A stretch of DNA of 16,693 nucleotides, taken from Paenibacillus sp. oral taxon 786 str. D14. Lineage in GTDB: Bacteria; Bacillota; Bacilli; Paenibacillales; Paenibacillaceae. Below, in pieces: positions 1 through 8,560 of the stretch (its first letter is position 1; every line of letters starts with the position of its first letter). The translations under genes were made by a program, and so were the position numbers. The notes beneath the pieces were generated by a model, which saw only the letters and a program-made list of their open reading frames with translations, searched no databases and was not told the origin of the DNA. The DNA is taken from assembly GCF_000159955.1 (NCBI RefSeq), contig NZ_GG695973.1, forward strand, positions 225,068-241,760, given 5' to 3'.

Positions 1-25
1 GAGACCTGCCGCCCTGGCAGGTCTC
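1..25 (-). terminator. Hairpin, probable terminator of the fructan operon
   Basis: A perfect 10-bp inverted repeat (GAGACCTGCC and GGCAGGTCTC) encloses a 5-base loop, about 30 bases past the stop codon of the last operon gene. On the minus strand any U-tract would fall beyond base 1, outside the window, so intrinsic termination is inferred from the stem and its position. Confidence 0.6.
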
Positions 26-56
26 TTCCCTATCAAAACTCCAGCTATAGTTATCC

Positions 57-2339
57 TCACTGCCAGATAGATTTCATGTCCCAAACTTCCATCGACCTAA
101 CCACGAGCTCTCCATCTCCCCAAATCTCCAGCCCTAGAGCATCTCTGCGGCTCGGATAGACTCGGGTGGTCAGGCTTTTTAGTCCATTGGCATAAGCTTC
201 AACCATCGAACGGTCCAAAAAGAGATGCAGCTTTAAATTTTCACCGAACAGATCCAATCTGCCACCCTGAATTCCTTTGCACTTCTCTCGTGGATGCAAA
301 GTCGTTTTGGTTCGATCGACCAAGAGTTTACCTTCAACCTTATCGTAGTACAACAACGTTTGCTCTTTCCCATCCGGCGTACACCGCACTTTAATTCCGA
401 GTTGTTTGGCTTGTACCGATTCCAGTTCCACAAGGATCTCAAGCATGTCCCCTTTAATGCCCCTCAGCAGATCATTGGTCTCTGCCATTGTCTTGTCCTG
501 AATCGACAACCGCTTTGCGCCACGCAAGGATTGAAGCTCTTGGATCGGCTCAATTCCCAGGCGTCCATCATCCCGTAAATAAACGCTTAATGGCAACCCG
601 GCATTATGGGCCCAGCCCGATTGATACTCCAGCTCGGCCGTCCGGTCCCCTTGGGCTATCGTAAAAATGATCTTCCTTCCGGTCTTCGGATCCACCATGC
701 CGCTGGGTCCAGTAAAATGGAAGTCACCCACATCAATCAGCTCTGGTTCTTCCTGATCTGGAATAAACGAGAGCTCTTCCTTATCCAGCCGCCCAATCCA
801 GTAAAACACTTCAACGTCCGCACCTTCTCCGACTGGGCTGACCAGAAGCAGATGCTTGCTTTCCCCCTGCTTGTCCGCGCCAAGCGGAAGCAGAACCGGA
901 AGCTCCCAGATTGGTCCAAGATAAGGGAACTTCTGAAGATCCGCTTGGAAAAACGGTCCTTTGTACGTCCAGTTCAACATATCCTTCGAAACAAAGGCCA
1001 GGGCAGCCCCGCCTGCACCTTCGATCCCCGACCCCACTAGGGCATACCAACCGTCATCATCCTTCCAGACAAACGGATCTCGGAAATCGCCGAAAGCCCC
1101 CATCCCTTTTTGCTGTACGATGAGAGGCTCCGGATGCTTCACCCACTGAACCAAGTCCGAATTGCCATCCGTTAAGTAAGTACTTCGGGCAAGGGCCACG
1201 CTCTGATTTGGCGAAGCACTGTCATTTCCCGCCGTAAAAAACAGGACCGGTAAACCGTCCGCATCATAAGTGGCGCTGCCTGACCATATACCATCCGGGG
1301 CAAGTCCATCCTTCTCAGGGGCAAGTGCTACGGGAAGATCACGCCAATGAACGAGATCCTCACTCACCCAATGTCCCCAATGGATCTGATAGAAGTACGG
1401 ACCTAACGGATTGTGTTGATAAAATAAATGATACCGCCCCTCGAAATAAATCGGTGCATGTGGTTCGTTCATCCAATGAGCAGGAGGGCTGACATGATAC
1501 TGCGGCCTATGCCAATCTAGCAGAAGCGGAGCCCGATCCAGCTTAATTTCATCATAGGGCACCTGAGGTTTGATACCGCCATATAGGGAATCAAGCACTT
1601 CCCGATACGATGCGGCTATTTCCTCTCCACTTAATGCCCGTCGATAAATCTTCAACTCATCCAAGATTCCGCTGAACATTTGGAGGTGAAATACTCCGGC
1701 CCAACGGCTGCTGTGATTATTTTTGCCGATTAGTAAATCTGTACCTACAGCCTCAACCATTCGAGAACCGACAGGTACCTCAGATGAAGCAATTGCTCGG
1801 CCATTCAAGTACAGCTTAATTTCGCCTCGATCCCCATCAAAAACCGCATTAACATAGGACCATTCATGCTTGGGCAACTCACAGCCGTCCGGTGACCAAA
1901 CTTCCTTCCAGCCCCCTTGATCAAGTCCCAACTGAAAAGACCATCGTCCGTGCCGGAACATCCCCAGCAGATAACCCTGGTGACGATCCCGATGATGACG
2001 GTTCACAATAGCAGCCAGCTTCCCTTCATACCCCCAGTCATAGGAGCGCGGCGCCACCCACACCCCTATGCTTAAGGCTGACAACAGCTTTGGCTCCTGC
2101 ATCCTGTCCATTTCTCTGGCTGGATGGGTGATAAAGGTCGAATAACCGTCAAACAGGAGGCCCCTTCCTACAACTCCTTGTCTCCATTGCGGATCAACAG
2201 GCCCGGTGAATTCAGCTTGATTAAATACATACTGAATCTCATCCCATGAAAGAGATACCTGCTCTAGAGCGCTTCTTCCGGCACCTTCATCAAATGCCCA
2301 GTACATCATTAATTCTTGGTCTCCTGCGAGCCGACGCAT
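57..2339 (-). CDS. LamG-domain GH32 family protein, cytoplasmic, atypical catalytic motif
   Basis: This 760-residue protein has an N-terminal LamG/concanavalin-type lectin domain (about residues 10-250, starting at YWAFDEGAG and ending near LDELKIYRRALSGEEI), then a GH32 five-bladed propeller (about 275-600) and a C-terminal beta-sandwich (about 605-755). GH32 proteins hydrolyse or transfer beta-fructosyl units. The RDP motif is present (FRDP, Asp421), as is the acid/base Glu479, but in WELP rather than the usual WECP. The nucleophile motif reads WMNEPHAP instead of WMNDPNG, so Glu292 replaces the expected Asp. There is no signal peptide or lipobox, so it should act in the cytoplasm on imported oligosaccharide. 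It directly follows the kinase-GH32 gene. AGGAGG lies 8 bases before the chosen ATG at 2339; an in-frame TTG at 2342 is the alternative. Fold and family are clear; substrate and even activity are not. Confidence 0.9.
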   Translation of the reverse strand: MRRLAGDQELMMYWAFDEGAGRSALEQVSLSWDEIQYVFNQAEFTGPVDPQWRQGVVGRGLLFDGYSTFITHPAREMDRMQEPKLLSALSIGVWVAPRSYDWGYEGKLAAIVNRHHRDRHQGYLLGMFRHGRWSFQLGLDQGGWKEVWSPDGCELPKHEWSYVNAVFDGDRGEIKLYLNGRAIASSEVPVGSRMVEAVGTDLLIGKNNHSSRWAGVFHLQMFSGILDELKIYRRALSGEEIAASYREVLDSLYGGIKPQVPYDEIKLDRAPLLLDWHRPQYHVSPPAHWMNEPHAPIYFEGRYHLFYQHNPLGPYFYQIHWGHWVSEDLVHWRDLPVALAPEKDGLAPDGIWSGSATYDADGLPVLFFTAGNDSASPNQSVALARSTYLTDGNSDLVQWVKHPEPLIVQQKGMGAFGDFRDPFVWKDDDGWYALVGSGIEGAGGAALAFVSKDMLNWTYKGPFFQADLQKFPYLGPIWELPVLLPLGADKQGESKHLLLVSPVGEGADVEVFYWIGRLDKEELSFIPDQEEPELIDVGDFHFTGPSGMVDPKTGRKIIFTIAQGDRTAELEYQSGWAHNAGLPLSVYLRDDGRLGIEPIQELQSLRGAKRLSIQDKTMAETNDLLRGIKGDMLEILVELESVQAKQLGIKVRCTPDGKEQTLLYYDKVEGKLLVDRTKTTLHPREKCKGIQGGRLDLFGENLKLHLFLDRSMVEAYANGLKSLTTRVYPSRRDALGLEIWGDGELVVRSMEVWDMKSIWQ

Positions 2340-2342
2340 CAA

Positions 2343-4808
2343 TCATCCCTCCTGACACGCCACTTGCTTTGGAGAGGCGTAGGGAATCTCAACAGACTTC
2401 AATGTATGAATCTGAAGGGAATTTAGTATAACCTCCCCGGATTTCGTGATGACTTCAAACTGCTCAATCGGAGATTCCGGAAAAATTTGATCCGTCATTA
2501 CGACAAGTCCATGATTCCCGTACACTTCAACCGCATTGCGATCCAGCCAGACATGCAATTGGATTTTTCCGTCTACCGCCGCCATGTTAACCCCATGCTT
2601 GGTCGCAAACGACGGATGGAAATCAATAATCCCGGATTGGGTGCGATCGATGAATAGCCATTGAGTCCCGGGATCATAACCGATGATAATCTCGTCCTTC
2701 TCCAACGATTTTAACTTGATCTGCACTTCCTCGCCGGAACGGATATCAAGTTCCACCTCAATTTCTAGCAAATCTTCCTTCAGCTTCTGCCAAAAGGGAG
2801 CTTCTGGCGTAACCGTAACTTCCTCCCAATGCAATGACGCTTTGCGCAGTTGCTCCACTTCTCGGACAGGTAATTGAATCAATCGTACATTCCCATCCTG
2901 TTCATTCAATGTCAAGGCGCGTGGTAAAGTCATTGCGCCTCTCCAGTTGCCTGTAGGCGTCTCGTTGGCGTACTTCCAATTACTCATCCATCCAATGATC
3001 ACTCGTCGTCCGTCTTCTTTAGGGAGATCTGACCAGGTGACCCCGGCATAATTGTCTCTCCCATAATCCAGCCACAGAATTTGATCTGACGCGTTGTCAT
3101 TAATGAACGTGTTTCCGTCAAACTCACCGATAAAATACTGCGTACGCGATCCTTCCGGACAATTCGGATGATCGCCGATGCTGATAATAAGTACCCATTT
3201 TGAACGTCCGGTATCCCCTATCGGCAATTCAAACAGATCCGGGCATTCCCAAACGCCGTCATGCGACCCTTCTTCTTTACCGAATACACCGGACAACGAC
3301 CAGTTCAATAGATTTGTAGATTGATAGAAACGAACGTGATCGCCCGCCACAAGCACCATAATCCAACGCGCGCTTTCAGAATGCCAAAATACTTTTGGAT
3401 CCCGGAAATCAACCAGTCCTTCTTCTTCAAGAACAGGATTCCCCTCGTACTTGTGCCATGTCAATCCCTTGTCCCTGCTGTAGGCCAAGCTTTGCCGTTG
3501 ACGCGGCTGTCCGGTTTCCGGATGGGTATCCGCATGGGTGAAAATGGCCACCAAACCATGGGAATCTTCGAACAATCCGCTGCTATTCTTCCAATCCACC
3601 ACACAGCATCCGGAGAAAATAGCACCATGCTCATCCGGGAACAAAGCGATCGGCATATGTTCCCAGTGCACCAGGTCTTTACTTATCGCATGGCCCCAGT
3701 GCATTGGTCCCCATTGATTTCCGTAAGGATGGTGCTGATAAAATAAATGATAGCTTCCTTCGTAATAAACCAGTCCATTAGGGTCGTTTAACCAATGGGA
3801 TGGGGGAGAAAAGTGATAGCCCGGTCTAAACCGTTCTTCTTTATGCTGCGGAGTAGACTCCAGCATCTGATGGATATCCTCGATAGTTGGCATTGCTCCA
3901 AGTGCCCCTTTCCGTGTTGTCACTAACGCTCCTCCGGCATTTGCAAAAGCCAGCATGTTCGTGATTTGCGAGGACGTCAGTTCTTTCAGCGGGATTCCAA
4001 CCTCCAGGATTTTAAATAACAAGCATCCAAGAAAAGCATCACCGGCTCCCGTTGTATCAACGACCTCGACTCGAAACCCTGGGACATAACCGTCTTTACT
4101 TCCTAAACGGTAGTAGCATCCTTTTTCCGCCAAAGTGACAACGATCAACGAAATATCAAATTGCTGGGCTAGCTTCAGGGCCCCTTCCTCGATATCATGT
4201 GTCCCTGTAATAAAGGACAACTCTTCCTCGGATATTTTCAAAATATCCGCGTATTTCATTCCCCAAAGCGTATTCTGCTTAATCTCTTCCCGACTCTCCC
4301 ACAAAGCAAACCGAATATTCGGATCGAAAGAGAGTAGGACACCTGCATCCTTAGCCTTAAGAACCGCCGTTCTAGTTGCGGTACGAGCCGGCTCATGGGT
4401 CATGGATACCGTTCCGTAATGCAAAACCCGGCTTGAAGCAATCTTCTCCAGCGGAACATCCTTTGAATGCAAGAAGGTGTCTGCCCCTGGCTTCCGAATA
4501 AAGCTGAAGGATCGATCCCCATGATCGTCTAAATGGACAAAGGCCAGCGTGGTGCTCGCTTCACGCGTATACGATACTCCGGTAACGTCAACACCAGCGT
4601 CTTGCAAAGTTTGATGAAGCAAGGAACCAAACTGATCTTCCCCCACCTTACTAATCAATGCCGAGTGAGAACCTAACCGGGACAGCGCAGCCGCCACATT
4701 AGCCGGAGCTCCCCCAGGATTACATTCGAACTGCTCGTTCCCTCTTGATGAACGGCCTGCCGGTGTAAAATCAATTAATACTTCCCCGATTGCGATGACA
4801 TCAAGCAC
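2343..4808 (-). CDS. Bifunctional fructokinase (PfkB family) - GH32 beta-fructosidase fusion
   Basis: One uninterrupted 821-residue frame joins two enzymes. Residues 1-317 are a PfkB/ribokinase-family sugar kinase: GGAPAN at 32-37, FDPNIR at 161-166, and the anion-hole/catalytic motif DTTGAGDAF at 251-259 with the presumed base Asp257. Residues about 327-810 are a complete GH32 enzyme: WLNDPNG with nucleophile Asp342, FRDP with Asp470, WECPDLF with acid/base Glu521, then the C-terminal beta-sandwich. The linker is only about 10 residues. With no signal peptide, the protein should hydrolyse sucrose, its 6-phosphate or short fructans in the cytoplasm and phosphorylate the released fructose to fructose-6-phosphate. 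Start is GTG at 4808, with GGGGAG five to six bases upstream; the gap to the binding-protein gene is 20 bases. These activities are usually separate proteins such as ScrK and SacA. Fructose as kinase substrate is inferred from motifs and partner domain. Confidence 0.93.
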   Translation of the reverse strand: MLDVIAIGEVLIDFTPAGRSSRGNEQFECNPGGAPANVAAALSRLGSHSALISKVGEDQFGSLLHQTLQDAGVDVTGVSYTREASTTLAFVHLDDHGDRSFSFIRKPGADTFLHSKDVPLEKIASSRVLHYGTVSMTHEPARTATRTAVLKAKDAGVLLSFDPNIRFALWESREEIKQNTLWGMKYADILKISEEELSFITGTHDIEEGALKLAQQFDISLIVVTLAEKGCYYRLGSKDGYVPGFRVEVVDTTGAGDAFLGCLLFKILEVGIPLKELTSSQITNMLAFANAGGALVTTRKGALGAMPTIEDIHQMLESTPQHKEERFRPGYHFSPPSHWLNDPNGLVYYEGSYHLFYQHHPYGNQWGPMHWGHAISKDLVHWEHMPIALFPDEHGAIFSGCCVVDWKNSSGLFEDSHGLVAIFTHADTHPETGQPRQRQSLAYSRDKGLTWHKYEGNPVLEEEGLVDFRDPKVFWHSESARWIMVLVAGDHVRFYQSTNLLNWSLSGVFGKEEGSHDGVWECPDLFELPIGDTGRSKWVLIISIGDHPNCPEGSRTQYFIGEFDGNTFINDNASDQILWLDYGRDNYAGVTWSDLPKEDGRRVIIGWMSNWKYANETPTGNWRGAMTLPRALTLNEQDGNVRLIQLPVREVEQLRKASLHWEEVTVTPEAPFWQKLKEDLLEIEVELDIRSGEEVQIKLKSLEKDEIIIGYDPGTQWLFIDRTQSGIIDFHPSFATKHGVNMAAVDGKIQLHVWLDRNAVEVYGNHGLVVMTDQIFPESPIEQFEVITKSGEVILNSLQIHTLKSVEIPYASPKQVACQEG

Positions 4809-4828
4809 GGTTTCTCCCCACCTATCGA

Positions 4829-6463
4829 CTATTTATTTAGGTTTGCATTATAGCGATCCAACCCGGTTTGATAGAGTTCCATTAATTCATTGAGGCCCAT
4901 TTTCTCCAATGTTTTGACGTAGTTATCCCACTGTTCATCGACGCCGCCATCCACGATGAACTTTCCTCTTTGCGTATTTACGTATTTGATTAACTCAGGC
5001 TCAATTTTGTTGATTTTGTCCAATTCCTCAGGTTCAAAGAAGATGCTTGGATAGTTTTCTTTTTCCATGTAAGGGTTGTAATACTGCTCCAGATCTTTAG
5101 CACGTTGCTGAGCACGTGGTTCCATATCCACCACTTTGCCGAAATCTTCAAACGTAATCACGCCTGGTCCACCAGAACCCGGGGCAACCTTTTGCCGGAA
5201 CTCGCCTGCAGAGGTACCTTCAGGAAGCGGCAGATTCACCAATTTCCCATTTTCATCTTTCTCGAAGACGACACCCAGCGGACCCCAGTGAATTTGAGCG
5301 GCCATGTAAGGCTCATATTGCTGATCGATCCAACGCATGGTGATTTCCGGATACTTGTTTGCTTTGGTAATCACGAAAGCCCCGCGTCCCGGCCCCCCGC
5401 CATTGGCACGTCCGATTAACTGATCTCCATTAGGTCCTTTCAGCGGCGACAGCAGAACATAATCCTTACTGCGCTCCGGCCCGACAACCTCCTCGATTTC
5501 CCACCAGATGTAAGACCCAAGCGTCTCTTCTGTCGATTTGCCTTTAGCCAGATATTGCGCTGCATCCTGGGTAAAGGATTCGGGATCAATCAGACCTTGT
5601 TTGTACCATTTTTCATGGAAGTATTTGAGCGCCTCTTTGTATTCAGGCTGGGTTGCGGTGAAAATGACCTTGCCATCACGAACGACTCGATGTTCCAGGT
5701 TATCCGGAAGTCCAAACGCACCAAAGATTCCGGCGATATCCATACACCATTGCATATGCATAAAGCTGAGCGGAATTTCATCCAGTTTGCCGTTGCCATT
5801 CGGGTCCTGTGTTTTAAAGGCAACCAGGGCCTCCGTATATTCATCCAGAGTTTGCGGCACGTTCAGCCCCAGCTTATCCAGCCAGCTTTTATTGATCACA
5901 TGAAAGAACGGGTTCGTTCCGAGGTTATTATCTTCCCAGGATGGAAGTCCATAGATGTGTCCGTCAGGCGCCGTGATCGTCGATTTGATATCCGGCCGTC
6001 GTTCAAAAAGCGCTTTCAAGTTTGGCGCATATTGATCAATTAGATCTTCTAGCGGAATTATGGTTCCGTCCTTACCATAATTAATAAGTTCATAATCGGT
6101 AAATCCAGCTGCGTAGAATGCATCTGGCAAATCCCCACTGGCGATTAACAGGTTTTTCTTCTCGGTATAGTCGGTATCCGGAATGTTCTCCCAATTGATC
6201 TTCACGTTTGTTTCCTTCTCTAATCTCTTAAAGATCTCCATTTCGGAATACTCGGGTGCCAATGCGGCTTTTGGAGAGACCATGGTTAAGGTCACGGTGT
6301 CGTTTACAATCGGAAGACCCGTCTTGTTGAAATTCGTGTCTTCCACCGAGCTATTGGCCTGATTCTTGTCCCCGTCGCCGCTGTTCCCCTTGCCCGAACA
6401 TCCACTTAGAACAAAGGCTCCGGCTAAGACAAGAATCCCCATTTTTTTGTGCCATGATTTCAT
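4829..6463 (-). CDS. Sugar ABC transporter substrate-binding lipoprotein
   Basis: A 544-residue extracellular solute-binding protein of family 1, in the long class that pairs with LplB/YtcP-type permeases. The N-terminus has a charged MKSWHKK stretch, a hydrophobic core and a lipobox LSGC with Cys22 as the lipidated residue, followed by a Gly/Ser/Asn-rich tether. It should capture an oligosaccharide outside the membrane and deliver it to the two permeases encoded just upstream. The start is the ATG at 6463, because AAGGGAGG lies nine bases before it; the frame is open to 6502, but that would place 13 extra residues and the SD inside the coding region. The ligand is unknown; fructo-oligosaccharide or levan fragments are inferred from the two GH32 genes that follow. 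A gap of about 110 bases separates it from the preceding permease gene. Confidence 0.92.
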   Translation of the reverse strand: MKSWHKKMGILVLAGAFVLSGCSGKGNSGDGDKNQANSSVEDTNFNKTGLPIVNDTVTLTMVSPKAALAPEYSEMEIFKRLEKETNVKINWENIPDTDYTEKKNLLIASGDLPDAFYAAGFTDYELINYGKDGTIIPLEDLIDQYAPNLKALFERRPDIKSTITAPDGHIYGLPSWEDNNLGTNPFFHVINKSWLDKLGLNVPQTLDEYTEALVAFKTQDPNGNGKLDEIPLSFMHMQWCMDIAGIFGAFGLPDNLEHRVVRDGKVIFTATQPEYKEALKYFHEKWYKQGLIDPESFTQDAAQYLAKGKSTEETLGSYIWWEIEEVVGPERSKDYVLLSPLKGPNGDQLIGRANGGGPGRGAFVITKANKYPEITMRWIDQQYEPYMAAQIHWGPLGVVFEKDENGKLVNLPLPEGTSAGEFRQKVAPGSGGPGVITFEDFGKVVDMEPRAQQRAKDLEQYYNPYMEKENYPSIFFEPEELDKINKIEPELIKYVNTQRGKFIVDGGVDEQWDNYVKTLEKMGLNELMELYQTGLDRYNANLNK

Positions 6464-6572
6464 TGAACATAACCTCCCTTGAATTCGTCCTACTCGTTTC
6501 ATTACACACCTGTTCCATTACAATGAAATGGCCCTTAGCCTTGCATCCCCCCCTTCAAGTACGTCGTTAGCA

Positions 6573-7469
6573 TCAGCCCTTGATCGATCCGATCATCACG
6601 CCCTTAACGAAATACTTTTGGAGGAATGGATATAAAATGAGCAACGGCAAGCTGGATACGATGATGACACCGTATTTGATCAATTCGGTAACGCGCATTT
6701 TGGCCGCGTAAGATTCCACATCAATCATCATCCCTGAGTTCACCTGATTTTGGACAAGGATGTTGCGGAGCACCAGTTGCAAGGGATACTTGTTCTCGTC
6801 ACTTAGGTAAATCAAAGCATCGAAGAAGCCATTCCAAAAGCCAACCACATGATAGAGCACCATAACCGCTAAGATGGACTTGGACAAGGGTAAAACGATG
6901 CTCCAGAAGAATCTGGTATTGGAACATCCGTCAATCGAAGCGGCTTCCCACATTTCATCTGGGATAGTGGATTGAAAGAAAGTTCTGACGATAATCACAT
7001 TAAATACGCCGCCCGCTCCGGGGAGAACTAGTGCCCAAATCGTGTTCAGCATGTGAAGATCTTTAATCAGCAAATAGGTTGGGATTAGCCCGCCACTAAA
7101 AAACATGGTCACCATCAAAAACCACATAATCGCTGATTTCCCCACTAGATCTCGACGAGCCAGCGGATAAGCCGCAAATACGGTGACGGCCACACCAATA
7201 ATGGTTCCTAAAGTTGCGTAAAGGATCGAATTAGCATATCCAATCCAAATGGAGGAATCATTAAAAATCCGTTCATAGCCATCCAATGTGAAACCTTTCG
7301 GGTACAGCCAAACCTCCCCCGAATAGATATAATTAGGATCACTAAATGACGCGATCAGTACAAAGTACAACGGAAATAACACGAGCAGCATCACGATGGT
7401 TAATAAAGAATAGTTGATTACATCAAACCAAACGTCCCCTCTGCTCTTTCTTTTCAGCATGGAATTCAA
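6573..7469 (-). CDS. Carbohydrate ABC transporter permease, MalG/YtcP type
   Basis: A 298-residue inner-membrane subunit with six likely transmembrane helices, starting with a helix at NYSLLTIVMLLVLFPLYFVL. The EAA loop that contacts the ATPase is visible in the EMWEAASIDGCSNTRFFW segment, and the protein ends in the family-typical VKGVMIGSIKG. It should pair with the permease encoded 12 bases upstream as a heterodimer. The chosen start is TTG at 7469, six bases after AGGAGGGG; the first ATG (7460) is 15 bases from that SD, a poor spacing. No ATP-binding subunit is encoded in the operon, so the pair probably uses a shared MsmX-like ATPase from elsewhere, as known for Bacillus importers of this class. 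Confidence 0.93.
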   Translation of the reverse strand: MNSMLKRKSRGDVWFDVINYSLLTIVMLLVLFPLYFVLIASFSDPNYIYSGEVWLYPKGFTLDGYERIFNDSSIWIGYANSILYATLGTIIGVAVTVFAAYPLARRDLVGKSAIMWFLMVTMFFSGGLIPTYLLIKDLHMLNTIWALVLPGAGGVFNVIIVRTFFQSTIPDEMWEAASIDGCSNTRFFWSIVLPLSKSILAVMVLYHVVGFWNGFFDALIYLSDENKYPLQLVLRNILVQNQVNSGMMIDVESYAAKMRVTELIKYGVIIVSSLPLLILYPFLQKYFVKGVMIGSIKG

Positions 7470-7481
7470 GATGGACCCCTC

Positions 7482-8435
7482 CTACCACAAGCTAGTTTCT
7501 GTCAACTTCTTAGCGACTCGATTGACAATGACAATCAGGATAATATTGATCAGCGAGTTAAACAGGCCAACTGCTGTAGAAAAACTGTATTCTGCTTTCT
7601 GAATCCCCATTTCGTAGACATAAGTCGGGATGATATTAGAGGTGGCATAGTTCAAATCGCTTTGCATCAGGAAGGCCTTCTCAAATCCGATACTCATGAT
7701 GTTGCCCAGCGCAAGAATCAACAATATCACGATCGTTGGCAAGATCCCTGGAATATCCACATTCCAGACACGCTTCCATTTACTTGCTCCATCCATAATT
7801 GCAGCTTCATGCAGTTCCGGATTCACTCCGGCAAGAGCTGCAAGGTAGATGATCGTGGAAAAGCCGGTTTCCTGCCAAATCCCGGACAAGATATACAAAG
7901 GACGGAACCAACCCTCGTCAGCCATAAAGAGAATGGGATCTCCTCCAAACCAGGTGATGATATGATTTACAATTCCGCTATTTGGAGATAAAAAAACGTT
8001 CAGCATCCCTACAAGCACAACCGTAGAGATAAAGTGCGGAGCATAAATTACCGTTTGAATAAATTTCTTATATCTCTTGCCGAGCATTTGATTGAGCATA
8101 ATAGCAATGATGATTGGCGCCGGAAAACCAAATAGCAGCGATAAGAAACTAAGTGACAGCGTATTGGTAATGATGGTCCAGAAGTTATACGAATCAAAAA
8201 ATTCGATAAAGTGTTGGAATCCGACCCATTCACTCCCCCAGATCCCCTGACTTGGCGAGAAGTTTTTGAATGCGATTTGGACGCCGTACATCGGATAATA
8301 CTTGAAGATGAGATATAGAATAATGATGGGTAGCAGGAACAGATATAATTCATAATCACGCTTTACCCTGCTCCATTTGCTTTTCCGATGAGGTTTGATC
8401 ATCATCATATCCTCCCCGCTGGTTCTTGAGGCCAT
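7482..8435 (-). CDS. Carbohydrate ABC transporter permease, MalF/LplB type
   Basis: A 317-residue membrane protein and the first gene of the operon. It has a basic N-terminus (HRKSKWSRVKRDYELY), a first helix at FLLPIIILYLIF, and the LplB/YteP-family segment MYGVQIAFKNFSP. The EAA loop is at PELHEAAIMDGASKWKRVW. It forms the transport channel with the MalG-type partner. Two starts look usable: ATG at 8435 preceded by AAGGGAG at 8 bases, and a run of three ATGs whose last (8402) lies 8 bases after an internal GGGGAGG. I kept the outer start, but the inner one would remove only 11 residues. Its leader carries one LacI-type operator (8474-8489). Confidence 0.93.
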   Translation of the reverse strand: MASRTSGEDMMMIKPHRKSKWSRVKRDYELYLFLLPIIILYLIFKYYPMYGVQIAFKNFSPSQGIWGSEWVGFQHFIEFFDSYNFWTIITNTLSLSFLSLLFGFPAPIIIAIMLNQMLGKRYKKFIQTVIYAPHFISTVVLVGMLNVFLSPNSGIVNHIITWFGGDPILFMADEGWFRPLYILSGIWQETGFSTIIYLAALAGVNPELHEAAIMDGASKWKRVWNVDIPGILPTIVILLILALGNIMSIGFEKAFLMQSDLNYATSNIIPTYVYEMGIQKAEYSFSTAVGLFNSLINIILIVIVNRVAKKLTETSLW

Positions 8436-8473
8436 GAAAAATACTCCCTTTCCATAGTAAAATGATCTTCAAT

Positions 8474-8489
8474 TTTGAAACGTTTCCAA
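8474..8489. promoter_or_regulatory. LacI-family operator O1 (downstream site)
   Basis: TTTGAAACGTTTCCAA, a near-perfect palindrome about a central CG typical of LacI/CcpA-family sites. It is identical to the site at 8579-8594 and lies between the presumed transcription start and the first gene, where a bound repressor could block elongation or anchor a loop. Assignment to the adjacent LacI protein is inferred from the same motif at that gene's own promoter. Confidence 0.72.
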
Positions 8490-8560
8490 TTTGTTATGTG
8501 CAGAATTAGGTAAATCTATCCCATTAATCATCTGAAATCGTTGATATTATTCCAGTGTTT

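Noticed and set aside
294..1149. Plus-strand open frames in the LamG-GH32 gene region
   Set aside because: They are short, lie opposite a well-supported gene, lack SD sequences and have no recognisable domain.
3828..3857. Possible frameshift or sequencing error that joined two separate genes (kinase and GH32)
   Set aside because: The frame runs through the junction without a stop, the kinase domain ends naturally, a short linker follows, and I see no SD plus start codon for a separate GH32 gene there.
6464..6572. Hairpin in the 109-base gap between permease and binding-protein genes
   Set aside because: Only a 5-bp CCATT/AATGG pairing is visible, too weak to call a structure.
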